NCBI GenBank assembly: GCA_018714695.1
Contig: DVNB01000014.1
Location: 1-34,863, forward strand
From: Candidatus Ornithomonoglobus merdipullorum
GTDB taxonomy: Bacteria; Bacillota; Clostridia; UBA1381
Direction: 5' to 3'
Length of the DNA: 34,863 nucleotides
Shown here: piece by piece, positions 1 to 7,886 of the stretch
How positions within the stretch are numbered: the first letter of the stretch is position 1
Layout of the letters: each line of letters opens with the position of its first letter
Program-made: the position numbers and the translations under genes
Notes under the pieces: model-generated
Told to the model about the DNA's origin: nothing
What the model saw: only the letters and a program-made list of their open reading frames with translations
Databases searched by the model: none

Positions 1-93
1 TAACGTGAAAGAATTAAAAACAATAAATAAAAAAGCCATGACAAATAAGCCTTACAACAGGCAATTTTTGCAAGGCGAGTGATATGACTTGTA
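1..93. other. Non-coding 3' flank of the IS110 transposase, element end not resolved
   Basis: These AT-rich bases lie downstream of the transposase stop. No gene is visible. Positions 1-15, read on the minus strand, resemble 1417-1430 on the plus strand (shared AATTCTT followed by ACGT, with an indel), which could be a subterminal inverted repeat. The window may start inside the element. Confidence 0.35.
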
Positions 94-1338
94 TTAACTT
101 ACAGCATAACCTCGTTGTTCGAGAAATTTAACAGCTTGTTTAATAGCCTTTGCCTCTTGTTTTGCCTTTAATTCATCGGGCATATCAAATTTGAAAAGAT
201 CACAAGGATTCCACACTTCACCTGTGGAAAGCATGCTGTAGATAGCTGTAAGGATCATTCTCGCAACAGCAATAATAGCTCGTTTTTTACCACGGCGCTT
301 AACAAGCTTTTCGTATTTGTTTTTGTAGTATGGATTTTTAGTAGACTTAACTGCACTGTGAGCAATTTCAACCAATGCAGGTTTTAAATACACTCCTGCA
401 CGGCTGATACGTACAGACTTTTTCTTACCGGCTGATTCATTGTTGCCCGGTGTAAGTCCCGCCCATGAACAAAGACGCTTTGAAGAGCCGAAAAGCGATA
501 CGTCGTTACCGATCTCAGAAATGACATTAATTGCACTCTTCCGTTCAATACCCGGAATAGTACACATTAGTGTAATAAGAGATTCGTAAGGTGCAACCAT
601 GCTATCTATAGTATCATCAAGATACTTGATAGAGTTTTCTATGTATGTCAGGTGAGAACGAATAATATTCATACGAAGCTTTTGCTCTTTGGATATTTGA
701 TAACCTTCAATAGATACAAGCACGGAATCAGCTTTCTTTTTCAAAGAGCGTTGAAGCAAAGAAACACAATATTCCGGATTGAAGGTTTCCTCTGAAAGCA
801 GATAGTCGGTGATTAAGGTAGCAGACTTTCCGAACATATCGGAAACGACTGAATCAAGACCGACATTGCAAACAGTAAAAGCGTTTTGAAAACGATTTTT
901 CTCACTTGACTTCATAGAAACAAGCTTGTAACGATAGCGTGTAAACTCACGTAATATACGAATTGGTTTCGGGGGTATAAAGCTGCCAGGAACGAGGCCT
1001 AAACGAAAAAGGTCACCGATCCATTTGGAATCTTTTTTGTCATCCTTGTTTCCTTTGACGGCTTTGACCCACTTGGGATTAGCAATAGTAACATTGATAT
1101 TTTTGGATTCTAAAATATTAAACACGGGGATCCAATACTTCCCGGTAGATTCCATACAAACATCGTTACAGTTGTTTTCCTTGAGCCAGTCGGCAAAGCG
1201 AAGGATGTCATTGTTAAAGGTAGAAAAGCGTTTGCGAGAATAATTAGGTTGGATATCCGAAGTGGTAGTAATAATGGTGGCAATAAAGAAAGATTTGTGA
1301 ACATCAACACCACAGCAAACAGGATAAACAACTTTCAA
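94..1338 (-). CDS. IS110-family transposase (DEDD/RuvC-like plus Transposase_20)
   Basis: IS110-type recombinase. The RuvC-like N-terminal domain shows the acidic tetrad: D12 in GVDVHK, E63 in CMESTGKYW, and D100 and D103 in KDDKKDS. The C-terminal half has the helix-hairpin-helix stretch IPGIERKSAINVISEIG, then WAGLTPGNNESAGKKKS with the serine-bearing region typical of the family (established: IS110 enzymes use both a DEDD and a serine site and are guided by a bridge RNA from the element's non-coding end). An AAGGAGG lies at 1347-1353. The first in-frame start is TTG at 1344, only 2 nt away; TTG at 1338 is 8 nt away and is preferred (414 aa). Length is normal and the frame is intact, so it is probably functional. 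The rest of the element is not delimited. Confidence 0.95.
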   Translation of the reverse strand: MKVVYPVCCGVDVHKSFFIATIITTTSDIQPNYSRKRFSTFNNDILRFADWLKENNCNDVCMESTGKYWIPVFNILESKNINVTIANPKWVKAVKGNKDDKKDSKWIGDLFRLGLVPGSFIPPKPIRILREFTRYRYKLVSMKSSEKNRFQNAFTVCNVGLDSVVSDMFGKSATLITDYLLSEETFNPEYCVSLLQRSLKKKADSVLVSIEGYQISKEQKLRMNIIRSHLTYIENSIKYLDDTIDSMVAPYESLITLMCTIPGIERKSAINVISEIGNDVSLFGSSKRLCSWAGLTPGNNESAGKKKSVRISRAGVYLKPALVEIAHSAVKSTKNPYYKNKYEKLVKRRGKKRAIIAVARMILTAIYSMLSTGEVWNPCDLFKFDMPDELKAKQEAKAIKQAVKFLEQRGYAVS

Positions 1339-1403
1339 AAACAAGACCTCCTTAAAAGAATTTTAGGTGAGGAAAAACATTGACTGAATCATCACACAAT
1401 TAA

Positions 1404-1535
1404 CAGGCGTTAAAACAATTCTTAACGTACGGGTTCTATGACACCACTTATTTGTGCTTGAAAGATGATTCTAACACTGATTTTTATACTGTTTCCGGAA
1501 AGTTCGTCTACAACTCCTCCTACCGTGTTTTGTAG
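1404..1535 (+). pseudogene. Possible 3' fragment of a gene interrupted by the IS110 element
   Basis: An open frame runs from just after a stop at 1401-1403 to TAG at 1533-1535. It encodes about 43 residues that read like ordinary protein, including YDTTYLCLKDDSN and FYTVSGKFVYNSSYRVL, with no start codon and no ribosome binding site at its beginning. I do not recognise the family. It lies directly upstream of the transposase, where an interrupted host gene would continue, although part of it could instead belong to the element's own non-coding end (bridge RNA region). Its base composition is more AT-rich than the genes that follow. Short length makes chance openness possible. Confidence 0.35.
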
Positions 1536-1562
1536 TGTATTTTTCCTCAAATACAGTATATC

Positions 1563-1619
1563 AAAAAAACAGCCGCTTGTCAGCACTTTCATTCCTATTT
1601 GTGCCGACGCTTTAGCGGC
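1563..1619 (-). terminator. Hairpin with U-tract on the minus strand
   Basis: The outer stem pairs 1572-1577 with 1614-1619 (GCCGCT/AGCGGC). The inner stem pairs 1579-1586 with 1601-1608 with one mismatch; the loop is 14 nt. On the minus strand the stem is followed, after two bases, by seven T residues (plus-strand A-run 1563-1569). It would stop leftward transcription heading for the IS110 gene. On the plus strand the nearest T-run is about 10 nt past the stem, so rightward termination is less likely. Confidence 0.55.
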
Positions 1620-1651
1620 GGAATGGAGATTTTTATGTCTATGACGGCGGG

Positions 1652-3631
1652 ATGAGGTTCAGACTGGGGTATTTTATATCGGCGCTTTTATGTTCGGCGG
1701 CGATCTGTCCTATAGGGGCTTTGAAAGTCACTCTCGGTAAGCGTGCGGAGAGGGCAGCTGGGACTTTTGTGTATATATTGTCTCTTTTCGGAGCCATGGA
1801 AATATCGATACTTTTTTCGGACGGGTTCGGCTCGACGCCGGTGATCTATTTTATAAACCTGCTGTTTTACGCCGCGGCGGCAGGAATAGGGCTCCTCGCA
1901 TCCGGAAGCATGCGCGTATCGGCGATAACAGCGCTGGGGGTATCGTATGCATTCAACGCCGCAAGCTTTATCGTTTATTGTCTGCGCGGATCATCTTTGA
2001 CGCCTACCGATCTCTATGCGTTCGGAACAGCTATGAATGTTGCGGAAAATTACGAGTTCAAGCTCAAGTTCCAGATGATAACCGCGACGGCTGCCGCTGC
2101 GGTGTTTTTCATGCTTGCATTTAAATTTCCTCTTAAATTTGATATTGGTCTGCGCAAAAAGGTATTGAGGATAGGAGGGGCCTGTGCCGCTGCGGCGTCG
2201 GTATTCGTGATAGCCGTATTTGATCATTCGGAGTACGACGTCTCTGAGTTTGACCAGTATTATGCCAATCTGACCTATGGATCGGCATTCAGCTTTTATG
2301 TGAACAGCACGAAGCTGGGACTGGAGATGAGCGATACGTATGATCCGGACGAGCTTGAAAGAACGATTCTGTCCTACGGCGACGAGGAGACTGAGCCGGC
2401 AGCGGGCAGTGATAAGCCAAATATAGTTGTGATAATGAACGAGAGCTTTGCGGATCTCGGAGTTATAAACTCATTTGAAACAAACGAGGACTATATGCCG
2501 TTTTACAGATCGTTGGAGGAAAATACGGTAAAGGGGACCTTGTTTGTATCGCCGTTCGGCGGGTATACATGCAATACCGAATATGAATTTCTTACGGGGA
2601 TGTCCGTCGGGGTGCTTGGCTCAAGAGCTGCGCCGTATATCCAGATGATGTTTGATGAGCTGCCGTATTCTTTGAATATGCATCTCAAGGCTCTCGGCTA
2701 TAACACTACGGCTCTGCATCCGTACTATGCGGACGGTTGGAACAGGACGCGCGTTTATGACTATCTTGGATTCGACAGATTTATAAGCCTTGAGAATTTT
2801 ACAGATTATACGGAGTTCCCGGAATATATAAGAGGATATGTGAGCGATAAGAGCTCATATGACGCGGTGTTAAATATCCTTTACGAGAAGGACAGCGACG
2901 AGCGTGAGTTTATATTCAATATAACCATGCAGAATCATGGAGGGTATACCGATGATACCTACGAAACGGAGATATTTTTGCAGAATATGACCGGTCAGTA
3001 TCCGGAGACGGAGCAGTACCTGACGCTTATAAAGCATTCCGACGAGGCGCTCGAATATTTATTGGATGCACTTGATGAGTTTGACGAGCCTACGATAGTA
3101 ATGATGTTCGGAGATCATATGCCGAATGTAGAGAGGGAGTTTTATGAGGAGCTTTACGGAGCGCCGCTTGAGGAGCTTGACGAGGGCAGGATCCAGATGC
3201 GGTATATGATACCGTTTATGATGTGGGCGAATTTTGATATCGATGAGGAGGATGATATCTATACCAGTCCGTGCTATCTCTCGAACATGATAATGGAGAC
3301 CGCCGGGCTTCCCAAAAGCCGCGTGCAGCTCTATTTGGACGATCTTGAGACAGTGATGCCGCAGCTGAATCCGATGGGCTATTATGATGAGCCGGGATAC
3401 TGGCATTACTTTTCCGAGACTGACCGTGACGAGGAATATTACGATCTTCAATACGCGCTTTTGACAGGCGAGGATCTGAGCTACGATTTTTCATACGGAG
3501 GTGTCCGAAACGAAAAGCAGGTGCCGCCGTGGACCGGGATGCCGGACACGGACGGTGCCGCCGACATATACGGTCCGGTGCGAAGGTTCAGTATGGATAC
3601 GTTTACGCGGTATATGTTGGGGATAGATTAA
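1652..3631 (+). CDS. LTA synthase-like membrane phosphoglycerol transferase (sulfatase fold)
   Basis: Polytopic membrane enzyme of the LtaS/MdoB alkaline-phosphatase superfamily, expected to move glycerol-phosphate from phosphatidylglycerol onto a cell-surface acceptor. The first ~210 residues hold about five hydrophobic segments. The extracytoplasmic domain starts near residue 250 with the metal-binding NIVVIMNESF, then GGYTCNTEYEFLTG (region of the catalytic threonine), a QNHGGY motif and GDHMP (metal Asp-His). Its 659 aa is typical. ATG 1652 follows an in-frame stop at 1613-1615 and is the first possible start; the ribosome binding site is poor (GGAG about 20 nt upstream), so translation initiation is the weak point. 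Whether the product is lipoteichoic acid, a polysaccharide substituent or another polymer cannot be told. No glycosyltransferase neighbour is present. Confidence 0.88.
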   Translation: MRFRLGYFISALLCSAAICPIGALKVTLGKRAERAAGTFVYILSLFGAMEISILFSDGFGSTPVIYFINLLFYAAAAGIGLLASGSMRVSAITALGVSYAFNAASFIVYCLRGSSLTPTDLYAFGTAMNVAENYEFKLKFQMITATAAAAVFFMLAFKFPLKFDIGLRKKVLRIGGACAAAASVFVIAVFDHSEYDVSEFDQYYANLTYGSAFSFYVNSTKLGLEMSDTYDPDELERTILSYGDEETEPAAGSDKPNIVVIMNESFADLGVINSFETNEDYMPFYRSLEENTVKGTLFVSPFGGYTCNTEYEFLTGMSVGVLGSRAAPYIQMMFDELPYSLNMHLKALGYNTTALHPYYADGWNRTRVYDYLGFDRFISLENFTDYTEFPEYIRGYVSDKSSYDAVLNILYEKDSDEREFIFNITMQNHGGYTDDTYETEIFLQNMTGQYPETEQYLTLIKHSDEALEYLLDALDEFDEPTIVMMFGDHMPNVEREFYEELYGAPLEELDEGRIQMRYMIPFMMWANFDIDEEDDIYTSPCYLSNMIMETAGLPKSRVQLYLDDLETVMPQLNPMGYYDEPGYWHYFSETDRDEEYYDLQYALLTGEDLSYDFSYGGVRNEKQVPPWTGMPDTDGAADIYGPVRRFSMDTFTRYMLGID

Positions 3632-3639
3632 AGTTTTAT

Positions 3640-3668
3640 GAATATGACAGACAGTTTTCTCATATATT
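3640..3668 (+). promoter_or_regulatory. Sigma-E-like sporulation promoter
   Basis: GAATATG at 3640-3646, a 14-nt spacer, then CATATATT at 3661-3668. This fits the Bacillus sigma-E pattern (kmATATT, 14 nt, CATACAnT) at 6/7 and 7/8 positions, allowing the free position. No convincing sigma-A hexamer pair is present. It sits about 50 nt upstream of a spore-type gene, which supports mother-cell expression (inference). A small GACC-AAAA-GGTC repeat lies in the leader at 3678-3689. Confidence 0.55.
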
Positions 3669-3716
3669 CTATCGAGTGACCAAAAGGTCCTAAACGAGCA
3701 GAACGGAGGAAACGAA

Positions 3717-5246
3717 ATGGAGCTGATAAAACAGTCGATACGCGTCTGTGACACGGCGGCGCGGGGGAATATGCAGGCGATGGCGGACGGTGACGTTATA
3801 GTGCCTGACGTGAAGCCGGATATACTAAAGCTTCTGCAGGTCGATGCAGAGGCGAGCGTGACGGACAAATATATCGAAAACGGGCGTCTTGTCGTTTGCG
3901 GACGTGTGGATTATAAGGTGCTGTATGTGCCTGATAAGGCAAACGAGCGGATAAGCGCAATATTCGCATCTATGGAATTCCGGCAGACCGCGGATGCGCG
4001 CGGCGCCGACAGCGATGCGGTGCCGCTTGTTTCGGCGGCGGTCGAAAGAGTGGAGTTCAACGCTGTGAATTCCAGAAAACTCAGGCTTCGCGCCATTGTG
4101 TCTCTGCGGTATGAGGTATGTGTTATAAAGGAGCCGGAGCTCACAGCGGATGTGGATGACGAGAGCGCGGAGCGAAGAAAAAGAAATGCGGTTTTTGAGA
4201 GCACCGCGGATGTATCCGAGCATGACTTTTCAATAAAGGAGACCTTGGAAGTTCCGTCGGGGCAGAGCTCGATAAATGAGATCTTGAAAACGGATGTGCG
4301 GATCTCGGACACCGAATATAAAACAGTTACGGGAAAAGTCATAGTAAAGGGCAGCGCGCATATCTGTATTCTCTACACCGATGATGAGGGCGACATAAGG
4401 TATATGGATGCGGAGACACCGTTTACGGAGGTCCTGGATATTGACGGCGCAGGCGAGGATGCCGTATGCGAGATAGATTACAGCGTGATAGGCGTAATGT
4501 GCTCGGCGGAGGCTGACAGTGACGGCGATATGAGGATAGCTTCGGTCGATATAGATATATGCGCTGCGGTAAGGGCATTCGAGGAGACGGAGACGGAGCT
4601 GCTCGAGGACTGCTATATGCCGTTTATGGACACGAAATGCGAGTATGAAAACATCACGCTTTCCGAAACTGTCGCGAGACCTTCTGCGCAGAACAATATA
4701 CGCGAGATAATCGATTTCCCGTCGAACGTGCCCGGAGTAAGCGGGGTCTATAATGTTATGACCAATGCCGAGGTGACGAAGACGGAACTGCGCCGCGGCA
4801 AGCTTTTGTGTGAAGGAAAGATAGAGGCGTTCGTGCTCTACATAACCGATTCGGCGGAGACTCCAATATATAGCCTGAAAAAGGACATAAAATTCTCGTA
4901 TATGCTCGACTGCGAGGGAGCGGCTGACGATTGCGAGACAGAGGCCAAGGCGGAGATACGTCATGTGAGCTACAGTCTTAACGCCGGGGGGAGCCTTGAG
5001 CTGAGATGCCTGCTTGAGCTCGGAGCCAGGATAGTGAGACAGAGCAGAGTGCCGAATATCGTTTCTGTGGAATGCAATGAGAGAGAAGGGAAGCGCGGTA
5101 TGATAATATACTTCGTAAAAAAAGGCGACAGCCTTTGGGATGTTGCAAAGCGCTACGGAGTTACGGTGGAGAGCGTAATGCGCGGCAATGATATGGAGGA
5201 CGAAACGCTTTCAGGCGGTGAGCGCTTGTTTATACCGCCGCAGTGA
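3717..5246 (+). CDS. SPOCS (DUF3794) and LysM domain protein, probable spore coat/cortex assembly protein
   Basis: A 509-aa protein with repeated SPOCS/DUF3794 modules: an N-terminal copy (VPDVKPDILKLLQVDAEASV), a middle copy (PSGQSSINEILKTDVRISD) and a third (ARPSAQNNIREIIDFPSNVPG). A single C-terminal LysM domain occupies roughly residues 462-508 (YFVKKGDSLWDVAKRYGVTV to GGERLFIP). SPOCS domains are associated with spore coat morphogenesis proteins such as SpoVID, and LysM binds peptidoglycan, so the protein probably ties coat material to the spore surface. No signal peptide or membrane segment is seen, as expected for mother-cell cytosol. ACGGAGGA at 3703-3710 gives a good ribosome binding site for ATG 3717. 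The sigma-E-like promoter upstream fits. Apparently monocistronic. Confidence 0.88.
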   Translation: MELIKQSIRVCDTAARGNMQAMADGDVIVPDVKPDILKLLQVDAEASVTDKYIENGRLVVCGRVDYKVLYVPDKANERISAIFASMEFRQTADARGADSDAVPLVSAAVERVEFNAVNSRKLRLRAIVSLRYEVCVIKEPELTADVDDESAERRKRNAVFESTADVSEHDFSIKETLEVPSGQSSINEILKTDVRISDTEYKTVTGKVIVKGSAHICILYTDDEGDIRYMDAETPFTEVLDIDGAGEDAVCEIDYSVIGVMCSAEADSDGDMRIASVDIDICAAVRAFEETETELLEDCYMPFMDTKCEYENITLSETVARPSAQNNIREIIDFPSNVPGVSGVYNVMTNAEVTKTELRRGKLLCEGKIEAFVLYITDSAETPIYSLKKDIKFSYMLDCEGAADDCETEAKAEIRHVSYSLNAGGSLELRCLLELGARIVRQSRVPNIVSVECNEREGKRGMIIYFVKKGDSLWDVAKRYGVTVESVMRGNDMEDETLSGGERLFIPPQ

Positions 5247-5316
5247 TGAATAATGATGCGCCTTGCGGGAACGTCTGAACAACAGGCTCCGCAGGCGCTT
5301 TTTGATGTGAAAACTA

Positions 5317-5345
5317 TGGACAAAAACGTTTATTTATGGTATACT
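5317..5345 (+). promoter_or_regulatory. Sigma-A promoter for the XRE-SLOG pair
   Basis: TGGACA (5317-5322), a 17-nt spacer and TATACT (5340-5345) with an extended -10 TG at 5337-5338. Predicted transcription starts near 5352, about 50 nt before the XRE start codon. An imperfect repeat around the -10 could be an operator but is not convincing. Confidence 0.75.
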
Positions 5346-5404
5346 CGATATATAACAGCGCCGGTGATATATTGTGCGGCGCGGATCAGGGGTGATGAAT
5401 TGCC

Positions 5405-5737
5405 ATGGAGATCGGATACAAGCTTGCGCTGTTCAGAAAAAGAGCGGGGCTGAAGCAGGCTGAGGCAGCGGATATGCTCGGTATTTCCAGATCAACATTG
5501 AGCCTTTACGAAAACGACAAGGAGCAGCTTCCGGTAAGTATATTTGTAAAGATGGCTGATCTGTACGACTTTGACGTATATGATGTGCTTGGTGTAAACG
5601 ATCCGTCAGAAAGTACGTTTACGGATGAGGAGGCTCTTATGCTCGAAGACGTCCATGAGAAATACTTTAAAAGAAGGGCAGAGAAAGCAATGGAGCTTAT
5701 GCCTGAGGGCAGTGTGGTATATGGAGAGTCGCTATGA
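5405..5737 (+). CDS. XRE-family helix-turn-helix regulator
   Basis: A 110-aa protein. Residues 5-62 form a Cro/C1-type HTH: YKLALFRKRAGLKQAEAADML, GISRSTLSLYENDKEQLP and SIFVKMADLYDFDVYDVLGV. The tail is charged and helical (ALMLEDVHEKYFKRRAEKAMEL) with no enzymatic motif, so this is a small DNA-binding regulator. The strong promoter just upstream suggests autoregulation (inference). Its last codon overlaps the SLOG gene by 4 nt (ATGA), so the two are translationally coupled. A longer overlapping open frame starting at 5253 is judged spurious. Confidence 0.88.
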   Translation: MEIGYKLALFRKRAGLKQAEAADMLGISRSTLSLYENDKEQLPVSIFVKMADLYDFDVYDVLGVNDPSESTFTDEEALMLEDVHEKYFKRRAEKAMELMPEGSVVYGESL

Positions 5738-6261
5738 GCTCAAATGAAAATCAGCGGTGCTTTTTTACCGGGCACAGGATCATGAGCAAATATGAGAGAG
5801 GAAGAGCGGCGTTATTAACGGAGAGCCTATGCGAAAAGCTTATACTGACCCGCGGAGTTACGGAGTTTATCTCAGGCGGCGCGATAGGATATGATCATAT
5901 TGCGGCGCTTGCGGTACTGCGTCTCAAAAAGAAATATCCGGTAAGGCTTTGCCTGTATCTGCCGTGCAGAGACAGGGCGGCGCGCTGGAGCGGCGCTCAG
6001 ATAAGAGAATGGAAAACTGTTGAGGAGGCTGCAGACGAGTGCAGATATATAACTGACGGACCGTACATCACCGGGTGTATGCATAGACGCAACCGTGCTA
6101 TGGTCGATGATGCCGTGTACGGTATAGCGTTCTGCAGAAGCGGATACGGCGGAACGGCGGCGACGCTGAGATATGCCGCGGACAAGGGCAGAAAGACTTT
6201 TGTACTGACCGTACCGGGAACGGAGCTTCCGTTCGGGACATTTTACAGGAGATATATTTAA
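5734..6261 (+). CDS. SLOG-fold (YpsA/DUF1273-like) protein
   Basis: A 175-aa Rossmann-like protein of the SLOG superfamily. The nucleotide-binding signatures are CFFTGHR near the N-terminus and the glycine-rich FISGGAIGYDHIAALAVL around residues 44-61, followed by LYLPCRDRAARW and the distal HRRNRAMVDDA and SGYGGTAATLRYA. Known SLOG proteins bind nucleotides or their derivatives and appear in stress, DNA-processing (DprA) and defence settings; the actual ligand of this group is unknown. It has no membrane segment. The start overlaps the XRE stop by 4 nt. The gene ends directly against the palindromic repeat at 6262-6414, which could act as its terminator. Confidence 0.82.
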   Translation: MSSNENQRCFFTGHRIMSKYERGRAALLTESLCEKLILTRGVTEFISGGAIGYDHIAALAVLRLKKKYPVRLCLYLPCRDRAARWSGAQIREWKTVEEAADECRYITDGPYITGCMHRRNRAMVDDAVYGIAFCRSGYGGTAATLRYAADKGRKTFVLTVPGTELPFGTFYRRYI

Positions 6262-6414
6262 AAGGGACTGTAGCAAAACTAATAAATATGCATTTTTATG
6301 CAGCTACGGCGCAAAACAGCCTCCCCTGAAAGGGGAGGGGAACCGCCGAACGGCGGTGGAGGGGTTGTCGCTATGCATAATAATTGATAAATATGCATTT
6401 TGCTACAGCCCCTT
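6262..6414. repeat. MITE-like nested palindromic repeat
   Basis: About 153 bp between the stops of two convergent genes. The ends are inverted repeats: 6262-6278 pairs with 6398-6414 with one mismatch (AAGGGACTGTAGCAAAA). Inside are CCTCCCCT-GAA-AGGGGAGG (6320-6338) and ACCGCCG-AA-CGGCGGT (6342-6357), and a repeated AAATATGCATTTT near each end. It has no coding capacity. It resembles small palindromic repeats that I recall from gut Clostridia genomes. In RNA either strand would fold strongly, so it may also terminate both flanking genes. Confidence 0.75.
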
Positions 6415-6419
6415 GATGG

Positions 6420-7751
6420 CTATGCGCGGTTTATTATACGCCGGAACAGCACGGCGGATGCGGCTGCCGTTATAAATTCCGTTGCCCATATAGCATGCCA
6501 TACGCCGTCAGCGCCTGTTATTCGGCTAAGCACGAAAGCCAGAGGGATGATAACGGCAACATAGCGCAGTACAGATATCACAAGTGACGGTATGCCGCGT
6601 CCGAGCCCTTCTAGAGCGCCTGATGCGACTACAGAGACCGATGATACCATAAAGCCGATGCTTATGAGCCTCAGGGCATGAGATCCCGTGGAAATTGTTG
6701 ACGGATTCGCGGTGAACAAACTGATGAGCGTATCCGGGAATATGAGGCAGACAGCTGTGCCGGCAGCCATGATGGATGCCGCGATAGCAAGCGATACGTA
6801 AAATATCCGTTTTACGCGCCCTAGCTCACCCGCTCCGTGATTGTAACCGATGAGAGGTCTCATGCCCTGAACGACACCGTTCGCGGTTAGGTATATAAAT
6901 GTCTGCAGCTTATAGTATATACCCAGCACAAGCACGTAAGACTGTGAAAATGCTGCCAGGATGCCGTTGAGCGCGGAAACGAGCACCGAAGGGAGCAGCA
7001 TGTTGAGCGATGCCGGGATGCCTACCGCGTACAGGCGTGAATATATGCTTCGTGAAGCTGCTATATTTTTTATACTTGTCTTTACAGGTATAGGACGTAT
7101 GAAATATACCGCTATATAAAAGAGCAGCGTAAGCGTTTGCCCTATGCCGGTGGCGATAGCCGCGCCTTCTATGCCGAGCGCCGGGAAGGGACCGATCCCG
7201 AAGATGAGTATCGGATCAAGGATTATGTTTGCGACGCACCCGATCATCATTCCTGCCATGGAGACCGTCATTCTGCCGACGGATTGAAATATCTTCTCAT
7301 ACGCCACGCCGATGTTGATAACTACGGAAAAAAGCATGGCAATATTGGCGTAGCGAAGCCCCAGCGCTATTACATCCTCAGAGTCGGTGAAAAAGTCCAG
7401 AAATGTTGGAAGAGCAGCAATGCATACGATAGTAAGGATGATCCCATGAACAATGCTCATCAGAACACCGGCAGAAACGGACGAGTCAGCCGCGTCTTTC
7501 CTGCCCTCGCCCAGAAAGAACGCTGCGGCGGTGCTTATCCCTATACCGAAGCCGACGGATACCGCGTTCACAAGATTTTGTACCGGATATACGAGAGAGA
7601 GCGCGGTCATAGCATCCTCGCTTATTTTTGCGACGAAGAAGCTGTCTATTATGTTGTAAAGCGAGTTAACGAGCATCGATACGACCATCGGCAGCGACAT
7701 CCTGACAACGAGCCCGAGTACGGGTCTTTCCTTCATATAAGTCTGATCCAT
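6420..7751 (-). CDS. MATE-family efflux transporter
   Basis: A 443-aa polytopic protein with about 12 hydrophobic segments, duplicated as in the MATE/MOP exporter family. The N-terminal PVLGLVVRMSLPMVVSMLVNSLYNIIDSFFVA and the later GVVQGMRPLIGYNHGAGELGRVKRIF are hallmark MatE motifs. It likely exports cationic drugs or metabolites using a Na+ or H+ gradient; the substrate cannot be predicted. The start ATG at 7751 has GGAGGG at about 8 nt. An in-frame ATG at 7847 would add 32 residues, but it has no ribosome binding site and its codons run through a terminator hairpin, so it is rejected. The gene has its own consensus promoter, diverging from nadA, and a leader with attenuator architecture. 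Confidence 0.93.
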   Translation of the reverse strand: MDQTYMKERPVLGLVVRMSLPMVVSMLVNSLYNIIDSFFVAKISEDAMTALSLVYPVQNLVNAVSVGFGIGISTAAAFFLGEGRKDAADSSVSAGVLMSIVHGIILTIVCIAALPTFLDFFTDSEDVIALGLRYANIAMLFSVVINIGVAYEKIFQSVGRMTVSMAGMMIGCVANIILDPILIFGIGPFPALGIEGAAIATGIGQTLTLLFYIAVYFIRPIPVKTSIKNIAASRSIYSRLYAVGIPASLNMLLPSVLVSALNGILAAFSQSYVLVLGIYYKLQTFIYLTANGVVQGMRPLIGYNHGAGELGRVKRIFYVSLAIAASIMAAGTAVCLIFPDTLISLFTANPSTISTGSHALRLISIGFMVSSVSVVASGALEGLGRGIPSLVISVLRYVAVIIPLAFVLSRITGADGVWHAIWATEFITAAASAVLFRRIINRA

Positions 7752-7770
7752 TTTTTGTTTCCCTCCTGTG

Positions 7771-7812
7771 ATGCGGCATAAAAACAGCCGCACGGTCCAA
7801 ACAGCCGTGCGG
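7771..7812 (-). terminator. Intrinsic terminator inside the MATE leader (probable attenuator)
   Basis: GCCGCACGG (7788-7796) pairs perfectly with CCGTGCGGC (7805-7813) around an 8-nt loop. On the minus strand the stem is followed by TGTTTTTA. It lies between the MATE promoter and the MATE ribosome binding site, so it must be read through for expression. Upstream in the same leader are a second inverted repeat (CCATAT-CAT-ATATGG on the minus strand, 7848-7862) and an ATGCGG that could pair with CCGCAT past the terminator. Confidence 0.7.
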
Positions 7813-7886
7813 CGAAAAAGAGAATTGTTATCTGTAAAAATCCGCATCCATATATGATATGGTTTTAATTATTCGATTCGCTAAAT

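Noticed and set aside
5253-5453. 66-codon open frame upstream of and overlapping the XRE gene
   Set aside because: It spans the promoter of the XRE gene, lacks a ribosome binding site at a plausible distance, and its translation shows no recognisable composition.
7752-7847. N-terminal extension of the MATE transporter by 32 residues
   Set aside because: No ribosome binding site at 7847; the codons run through a terminator hairpin, and ATG 7751 has GGAGGG at good spacing.
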